DNA from: Treponema sp. UBA792
GTDB lineage: Bacteria > Spirochaetota > Spirochaetia > Treponematales > Treponemataceae
Direction of reading: 5' to 3'
Length of the DNA: 64,000 nucleotides
NCBI GenBank assembly: GCA_002296965.1
Contig: DBIW01000042.1
Location: 9,844-73,843 of the forward strand
Shown: one piece after another, positions 59,341-64,000 of the stretch
How positions within the stretch are numbered: position 1 is the first letter of the stretch
Layout: the number at the start of each line of letters is the position of its first letter
Notes under the pieces: generated by a model
Told to the model about the DNA's origin: nothing
Database searches by the model: none
The model's input: only the letters and a program-made list of their open reading frames with translations
Made by a program: the position numbers and the translations under genes

Positions 59341-60243
59341 TCAGCCGCCAATCACAGCGGCATAGCCGGAACCCGTTTTTTTAAAACCGTTTCTCAGCAG
59401 CAAAGGCTGAATGAATTCCGGTACAATTGTTTCCGGCAGCAAAACAAGTTTTTTCCCGCGTTTCCTCAAATCCGCGAGACACTCCGAAAGAAGCTCCGTA
59501 CCTATACCAAGACCACGGAACTGCCTGGGCACAAAAAATGCAGTCAGCACGACGGCCGACTCCCAGGACTTTGAAACTGACGCCGAGGTGATACATCCCG
59601 CAAATTCATCAGCCGGGCTCCTGCACACGACTCCGGAACAAATGGCGGACCCATAAAATTCAAACTGATTCCGCCAGAGTTCATAAAATGCGAAGCCGAC
59701 ATAATCCGGTATGTCATCCCCGTAATTTTCCACGGATGCGCCCACAGAAAGAAGGATTTCATTTCTGTCATTATCAGGAGCATAAGCCCTGAATGAAAAA
59801 TCATCGCGCACAAGAGAACTGTCCGATTCGGTTATCAGATCCAGTTTCTCCAGTCCCCAGATTTCGCACAGTCCGTTGTACCATCCGCTGATATAATTCT
59901 GCATCGTCCTGAATTTGAACGAATGCCATTTCCTGTCAACTTCAGGATAATCCTTCAGCACATTTCTGAAATTTCTGAACACCCCCCTTCCTGAATGGAG
60001 CGCCTCCAGCAGACGTTCGCGCGCAAGCGGCGAATAAAGATTTTTGGCAAATTCATCGCGCATCGCGAAACCGTCTGCGGAAGTCCATTCCGGCAGTTTG
60101 TAGTATCTGACTCCGTCATCCGAAACGGAGCCGTCCTGCTCCACCAGCACATTCTCCTGGGCATCAACAAGAAAAGTCTGCTCCTGATTTTCCAGAGCGT
60201 TCTGAATTTCGTCGGCGAGAGTGTCGGTAAGAGTAAAAGTCAT
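59341..60243 (-). CDS. UPF0158-GNAT fusion protein
   Basis: A 300-residue protein. The first ~130 residues match the UPF0158 pattern (FAKNLYSPLARERLLEALHSGRGVFRNFRNVLKDYPEVDRKWHSFKF), a family of unknown role; the C-terminal half is a GNAT acetyltransferase with VVLTAFFVPRQFRGLGIGTELLSECLADLRKRGKKLVLL, whose acetyl-CoA loop is RGLGIG. The joined pair suggests that UPF0158 recognises a target to be acetylated (inference). Its ATG comes directly after the clpP stop (TAG-ATG), so translation is coupled. Confidence 0.82.
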   Translation of the reverse strand: MTFTLTDTLADEIQNALENQEQTFLVDAQENVLVEQDGSVSDDGVRYYKLPEWTSADGFAMRDEFAKNLYSPLARERLLEALHSGRGVFRNFRNVLKDYPEVDRKWHSFKFRTMQNYISGWYNGLCEIWGLEKLDLITESDSSLVRDDFSFRAYAPDNDRNEILLSVGASVENYGDDIPDYVGFAFYELWRNQFEFYGSAICSGVVCRSPADEFAGCITSASVSKSWESAVVLTAFFVPRQFRGLGIGTELLSECLADLRKRGKKLVLLPETIVPEFIQPLLLRNGFKKTGSGYAAVIGG

Positions 60244-60867
60244 CTACAGTTCCGAAAGTCCGTCCCTGCCGCTTACTATGGAACTTATAAGTCCGTATTC
60301 CACAGCGGCATCGGAATCAAGCCAGTAATCACGGTCCGTATCCTTAGAAACCTGTTCCAGCGCGGTTCCCGTCTCGTCGGAAATCAGTCTGTTCAGCTTT
60401 GCACGTGTTTTCTCCAGCTCCTTCGCATGGATCTCGATATCCGTCGCGACGCCCTTCATTCCGCTCATGGGCTGGTGAATCAGATAGCGGCTGTTCGGAA
60501 GTCCGACCCTCCGCGGTTTCGGAACGGCAAGCAGCACGAGAGTCGCGGCGCTGGCGATAAGTCCCATTCCTATAAGGACAACGGGAGCCTTGACAAAACG
60601 AATCATGTCAAAAATCGCAAAGCCCGCATCCACATCTCCGCCGGGAGAATCTATGTACATATAAATTGTCTTCGAGCTGTCATCCGCCTCAAGAACCAGA
60701 AGCTGCCTGACGATTTTATCCGCAAGCTCCTTGTTTATCTCGCCGGAAAGAATAATCTGCCTTGTCTTGAGGAATTTTTCGGTAAGCGGATCCGGCATTT
60801 CCGGCATCTTTTTCTTGTCGTCCTCGTCCTCATCATCAAAAAGGGGCGACTGATAGATTGATTTCAT
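60244..60867 (-). CDS. clpP: ATP-dependent Clp protease proteolytic subunit (ClpP-like)
   Basis: Serine protease of 207 residues that forms a 14-mer chamber. The catalytic triad is visible at the E. coli spacing: S106 (LIASAATL), H131 (YLIHQPMSG) and D180 (DTDRDYW). It differs from normal ClpP: an acidic N-terminal extension (FDDEDEDDKKK, 10-20), IASAATL in place of the usual AASMGAFLL, and a shortened handle, so it is probably a second paralogue. It may pair with another ClpP. GGAG precedes the ATG; a good promoter lies at 60944-60972. It heads a four-gene operon. Confidence 0.9.
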   Translation of the reverse strand: MKSIYQSPLFDDEDEDDKKKMPEMPDPLTEKFLKTRQIILSGEINKELADKIVRQLLVLEADDSSKTIYMYIDSPGGDVDAGFAIFDMIRFVKAPVVLIGMGLIASAATLVLLAVPKPRRVGLPNSRYLIHQPMSGMKGVATDIEIHAKELEKTRAKLNRLISDETGTALEQVSKDTDRDYWLDSDAAVEYGLISSIVSGRDGLSEL

Positions 60868-60943
60868 GATTGCTCCAAATAAGAATTCAATCTCCGCAGA
60901 AATTCAAATCGACGATTCTTACGGAAGCGGAGATTATTTCTAT

Positions 60944-60972
60944 ATAATACTGAAAGAACAACTGTTATTCAA
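60944..60972 (-). promoter_or_regulatory. Promoter of the clpP operon
   Basis: TTGAAT (60972-60967), 17 bases, TATTAT (60949-60944) on the minus strand, with a leader of about 70 bases. Confidence 0.68.
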
Positions 60973-61196
60973 CAATGACGGATTTTTTTCGGAAATTCCG
61001 GCCCTCACAGGGAAAATGATTCCGTAAGAGAACCGGCAAAAAAATCTGACCTTATCAAAAATACTCAAGCTGAATATTTTCATAATATCAATTTATTCTT
61101 AGATTAGCTCATGCCAGAAGAATGCAGTCAGCCCGCATTTCTGTTCTGCCGCTGACGTGCGTTGCGAATTGAATTTCTTTACAGGAGGAACATATT
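60973..61196 (+). promoter_or_regulatory. pdxST upstream region
   Basis: No gene is seen between the clpP promoter and pdxS. A weak promoter candidate is TTTTCA (61077-61082), 17 bases, TAGATT (61100-61105). The following leader can form GTCAGC/GCTGAC (about 61136-61165) and ends with a strong ACAGGAGG before the ATG. No riboswitch I know is recognised. Confidence 0.35.
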
Positions 61197-62072
61197 ATGG
61201 AAGAAAACAGAAGCGCTCTTAACAGGCAGCTTGCGCAGATGCTCAAAGGCGGCGTGATTATGGACGTAACCACACCCGAACAGGCGAAAATCGCGGAGGC
61301 GGCGGGCGCGTGTGCGGTGATGGCGCTTGAACGGATTCCGGCGGACATAAGGGCTGCAGGCGGAGTGTCAAGAATGAGCGATCCCAAGATGATAAAGGGA
61401 ATTCAGGCGGCAGTATCGATTCCCGTGATGGCGAAATGCCGGATAGGACATTTTGTCGAGGCTCAGGTTCTGCAGGCTATAGAAATCGACTACATCGATG
61501 AGAGCGAGGTTCTTTCTCCGGCTGATGACGTGCATCACATCAACAAGAATGAATTCCGGGTTCCGTTTGTCTGCGGAGCAAAAGATTTGGGGGAAGCGCT
61601 GAGGCGCATAAACGAGGGAGCCTCCATGATAAGGACAAAAGGCGAGCCCGGAACAGGGGACATAGTGCAGGCGGTCCGCCATCTGAGGAAGATGAACAGT
61701 CAGATTGCCGGAATAACCGCGATGAGGGACGACGAGCTTTTTAACGCGGCAAAGGAGCTCCAGGTTCCCTTCGAGCTTGTGAAATATATCCATGACAACA
61801 GACGGATTCCTGTCGTGAATTTTGCGGCGGGAGGAGTGGCGACACCTGCGGACGCCGCGTTCATGATGCAGCTCGGCGCGGAAGGTGTATTTGTCGGATC
61901 TGGAATATTCAAGTCCGGAAATCCGGAAAAACGTGCGGCGGCAATTGTAAAGGCGGTGACGAATTTCACGGATGCGGAGATGATTGCCTCACTTTCCGAA
62001 GACCTGGGAGAAGCTATGGTCGGAATAAACGAAAACGAGATAAAGCTTCTTATGGCGGAACGCGGAAAATGA
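61197..62072 (+). CDS. pdxS: Pyridoxal 5'-phosphate synthase subunit PdxS
   Basis: Makes PLP from ribose 5-phosphate, glyceraldehyde 3-phosphate and ammonia supplied by PdxT. The 291-residue barrel has [74 protein letters not shown] and [10 protein letters not shown], all family signatures, including the two catalytic lysines. pdxT overlaps its end by four bases. PLP would serve the aminotransferases in this window. Confidence 0.98.
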   Translation: MEENRSALNRQLAQMLKGGVIMDVTTPEQAKIAEAAGACAVMALERIPADIRAAGGVSRMSDPKMIKGIQAAVSIPVMAKCRIGHFVEAQVLQAIEIDYIDESEVLSPADDVHHINKNEFRVPFVCGAKDLGEALRRINEGASMIRTKGEPGTGDIVQAVRHLRKMNSQIAGITAMRDDELFNAAKELQVPFELVKYIHDNRRIPVVNFAAGGVATPADAAFMMQLGAEGVFVGSGIFKSGNPEKRAAAIVKAVTNFTDAEMIASLSEDLGEAMVGINENEIKLLMAERGK

Positions 62073-62632
62073 TTACCGTAGCCGTATCCGCAGTCCAGGG
62101 CGGATTCATCGAACATGAGAATATGTGCCGCAGGCTCGGTGCGGAATGTGTGGAGCTGCGCCAGTCATCCGACCTGGACAGACATTTTGACGCGCTCATA
62201 CTTCCGGGCGGCGAGAGCACGGTACAGGGAAAGCTGCTGAAGGAACTTGGAATGTTCGGCCCCCTGAAAGAGATGATTGAGAACGGCCTTCCTGTCCTGG
62301 CCACCTGCGCCGGACTGATTCTGCTTGCGGAAAGCAGCGCCAACGACACCAGAAAATGGTTCGCCACGATGCCGGTCACAGTGGTCAGAAACGCATACGG
62401 AAGACAGCTCGGAAGCTTCCACACCTCCGCAGAATTCCGCGGAATCGGTAACGTTCCCATGACATTCATCCGCGCGCCATATATAGAAAACGTCCGGGGA
62501 GAGACGGAAATTCTCGCAGAGACGGGCGGACACATCGTAGCCGCAAGGTGGAGGAACCAGACGGCGCTGTCGTTCCATCCGGAGCTTGACGGCGACCTGA
62601 GAATTCACCGCCAGTTTCTGGAATCCGTATAA
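62069..62632 (+). CDS. pdxT: Glutaminase subunit PdxT of PLP synthase
   Basis: Glutamine amidotransferase that passes ammonia to PdxS. The 187 residues have [10 protein letters not shown], the nucleophile Cys in [11 protein letters not shown], and the His/Glu pair in SFHPELDGD. The start ATGA overlaps the pdxS stop. Confidence 0.98.
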   Translation: MITVAVSAVQGGFIEHENMCRRLGAECVELRQSSDLDRHFDALILPGGESTVQGKLLKELGMFGPLKEMIENGLPVLATCAGLILLAESSANDTRKWFATMPVTVVRNAYGRQLGSFHTSAEFRGIGNVPMTFIRAPYIENVRGETEILAETGGHIVAARWRNQTALSFHPELDGDLRIHRQFLESV

Positions 62633-62648
62633 AGTCCGCGCATGGCGA

Positions 62649-62696
62649 ACCCGGCTGGCAATCCGCCGTTAATTTCCGACGGATTCTCAGCCGGGT
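62649..62696 (+). terminator. Probable hairpin terminator after pdxT
   Basis: ACCCGGCTG (62649-62657) pairs with CAGCCGGGT (62688-62696), and inside AATCCG (62660-62665) with CGGATT (62680-62685). Only CTCTTTC follows, so the U-tract is weak. Confidence 0.5.
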
Positions 62697-62765
62697 CTCT
62701 TTCAGAAAACCTACATGGGCGAGCCTGACATGACAGAAAAATTTTAAACCAGAAATTATGTAAAA

Positions 62766-62802
62766 ACAAAAAAAATCCCGCCAGAAAAAATTCCAGCGGG
62801 AT
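62766..62802 (-). terminator. Rho-independent terminator of the PEP carboxykinase gene
   Basis: On the minus strand, ATCCCGC and GCGGGAT form a seven-pair stem followed by eight or more T's. It lies about 40 bases beyond the hairpin at 62811-62834. Confidence 0.75.
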
Positions 62803-62810
62803 AAACTTAC

Positions 62811-62834
62811 CTAGTTTGCCTTTCGGCAAACTAG
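62811..62834. terminator. Perfect ten-pair hairpin just after the PEP carboxykinase stop
   Basis: CTAGTTTGCC (62811-62820), loop TTTC, GGCAAACTAG (62825-62834). It has no U-run of its own and lies nine bases past the stop, so it may be a pause or mRNA-protecting element before the true terminator. Confidence 0.6.
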
Positions 62835-62842
62835 CGCAGCTG

Positions 62843-64000
62843 TTATGCTTTATTCAAGCGAGTTTCGAGGTCGTCCAAGCAGGCAGACAATTCTTTTGGA
62901 AGGTGTTTGCCGAACTTTGGATAGTGGTTCTCGCGGATGTCTTTGCATTCCTTGAGCCAGCCTTCCTTGTCAACTGCTGTGATTGCTGGAATCTGTGCTT
63001 TGTAAACGTCTGCAAGACCGTCAAGGTTGAGAGCGCCTTCTTTTGGCATGAATCCGATTGGTGTGTCAACGTAGTTGTCTTTTCCGTCGCAGCGGTCAAA
63101 AATCCATGCAAGAACGCGGCTGTTGTCGCCGTATCCTGGCCACATGAATCCACCTGGAAGATCCTTGTTGTTTTCGTCCTTGCGGAACCAGTTAACATAG
63201 AAAATCTTAGGAAGCTTGTCTTTGTCAGCAGCAGCGTTGCCAACGTCAATCCAGTGCTGGAAGTAGTCGCCCATGTTGTATCCGCAGAATGGAAGAATTG
63301 CGAATGGGTCGCGGCGGATTTTTCCAACCTGAGAAGCGTCGATTGTAGAAGCGGCAGTGATTTCTGAACCTACGATAGATCCAAGGAATACACCGTGGTT
63401 CCAGTTGCGGCTCTGGTGTACGAGCGGAACTGTTGAAGGACGGCGACCGCCAAACAAGATTGCGCTGATTGGTACACCTTCTGGAGATTCCCAGTCAGAA
63501 GCGATACAAGGACACTGTTTTGCAGGAGCTGTAAAGCGTGCGTTCGGATGAGCGAATTCTTCACCCTTAGGAGATTTGTCTTTTGGAAGAGCGTCGCGTG
63601 TGTTTCCTTTCCAGTCAACAAGTTTGCCCTTTGCAGGATAACCGATTCCTTCCCACCAAACGTCTCCGTCTTCTGTAAGAGCGCAGTTTGTGAAGATTGT
63701 GTTCTTTGAAGCAGCTTCAAGAGCGTTCTTGTTAGATTCAGCAGATGTTCCTGGTGCAACACCGAAGAATCCTGCCTCTGGGTTGATAGCGTAAAGACGT
63801 CCGTCTTTTCCGAATTTCATCCAGGCAATATCATCGCCGACTGTCTCAACTTTCCAGCCAGGAATTGTAGGAATAAGCATTGCAAGGTTTGTTTTTCCAC
63901 AAGCTGAAGGGAATGCGCCGGTAACGTATTTAACTTCTCCTTCAGGGTTTGTGAGCTTAAGGATAAGCATGTGCTCAGCAAGCCAGCCTTCTTCGCGTGC
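62843..64000 (-). CDS. pckG: Phosphoenolpyruvate carboxykinase (GTP), cut by the window end
   Basis: Interconverts oxaloacetate and phosphoenolpyruvate with GDP/GTP. The visible 386 codons cover the C-terminal two thirds; the frame is open to base 64000 ([11 protein letters not shown] before the first internal ATG), so the start is outside. Visible: kinase P-loop [52 protein letters not shown], and [15 protein letters not shown], all of the GTP-type family. In treponemes this enzyme often runs as an anaplerotic, ATP/GTP-making step. Codon use resembles that of gap, as for strongly expressed genes. Confidence 0.96.
   Translation of the reverse strand, partial: AREEGWLAEHMLILKLTNPEGEVKYVTGAFPSACGKTNLAMLIPTIPGWKVETVGDDIAWMKFGKDGRLYAINPEAGFFGVAPGTSAESNKNALEAASKNTIFTNCALTEDGDVWWEGIGYPAKGKLVDWKGNTRDALPKDKSPKGEEFAHPNARFTAPAKQCPCIASDWESPEGVPISAILFGGRRPSTVPLVHQSRNWNHGVFLGSIVGSEITAASTIDASQVGKIRRDPFAILPFCGYNMGDYFQHWIDVGNAAADKDKLPKIFYVNWFRKDENNKDLPGGFMWPGYGDNSRVLAWIFDRCDGKDNYVDTPIGFMPKEGALNLDGLADVYKAQIPAITAVDKEGWLKECKDIRENHYPKFGKHLPKELSACLDDLETRLNKA

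Noticed and set aside
1..64000. Very frequent GGAATTCC/GAATTC in the sequence
   Set aside because: It falls mostly inside codons (Gly-Ile-Pro, Glu-Phe) with the local codon preference, so it looks like a codon-use effect and not a signal.

Overview
The window looks like a chromosomal piece of a Treponema-like spirochaete (roughly 50% GC, gut/rumen type). The signs are: flagellar rod/basal-body genes flgB-flgC-fliE; many lipoproteins with spirochaete-style lipoboxes; conserved large proteins of unknown function of the kind seen in treponemes; an omptin-like outer membrane protease; a GH5 cellulase lipoprotein; and murE next to an ornithine-type aminotransferase. The assignment is by inference from gene content, not from a marker gene: I saw no rRNA or tRNA gene here.

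Layout. 1-8.9 kb: end of an ABC exporter, ACT-domain protein, dGTPase-like HD protein, rplM-rpsI-recX operon, a catalytically dead rhomboid-like membrane protein, an ABC-F protein and an SH3 lipoprotein. 9-17 kb: envelope cluster murE-ddl-argD and a 1049-residue protein (dead peptidase-MA-like domain, propeller, probable outer-membrane barrel), then an RsmI-like methylase. 17-20 kb: flgBC-fliE, cut off from the rest of the usual flagellar operon, and a MATE pump. 19.9-24.7 kb: an AT-richer accessory stretch (SUMF1 lipoprotein, GNAT, AAA-DUF4143 ATPase, SLH/ricin-like lipoprotein, REP-like hairpin repeats). 24.8-30.7 kb: operon of an unknown 571-residue protein, pgeF, an omptin and a META-like lipoprotein, preceded by radical SAM and EamA genes. 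30.8-32.4 kb: an acyl-CoA carboxyltransferase with a strong promoter and a palindromic operator-like site. 32.5-38.2 kb: one operon hisC - phosphoesterase - hflK - hflC - membrane pseudokinase. 38.2-46.6 kb: YihY/cNMP-like fusion, asnS, a second MATE pump, an EAL-CBS-PP2C regulator, GH5 cellulase. 46.7-51.1 kb: ndk, gpsA, ffh and a gap gene whose 3' end is frameshifted twice and partly duplicated. 51.1-57.8 kb: valS with a small alarmone hydrolase, Na/Pi cotransporter, lipoprotein and phosphodiesterase. 57.8-62.6 kb: clpP - UPF0158/GNAT - DbpA-domain - MBL operon and pdxST. 62.8-64 kb: GTP-type PEP carboxykinase running off the end.

How the parts fit: most genes are housekeeping, for translation, peptidoglycan, cofactor and central carbon metabolism. 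Three themes stand out. First, about ten genes have a good sigma70-type promoter whose -10 box ends only 6-9 bases before the start codon, which points to routine leaderless mRNAs. Second, several enzyme folds have lost their catalytic residues (rhomboid, peptidase MA, kinase, EAL), apparently kept as scaffolds or sensors. Third, the gap 3' end is scrambled in a way that needs a second look. No CRISPR array, prophage or insertion sequence was seen.
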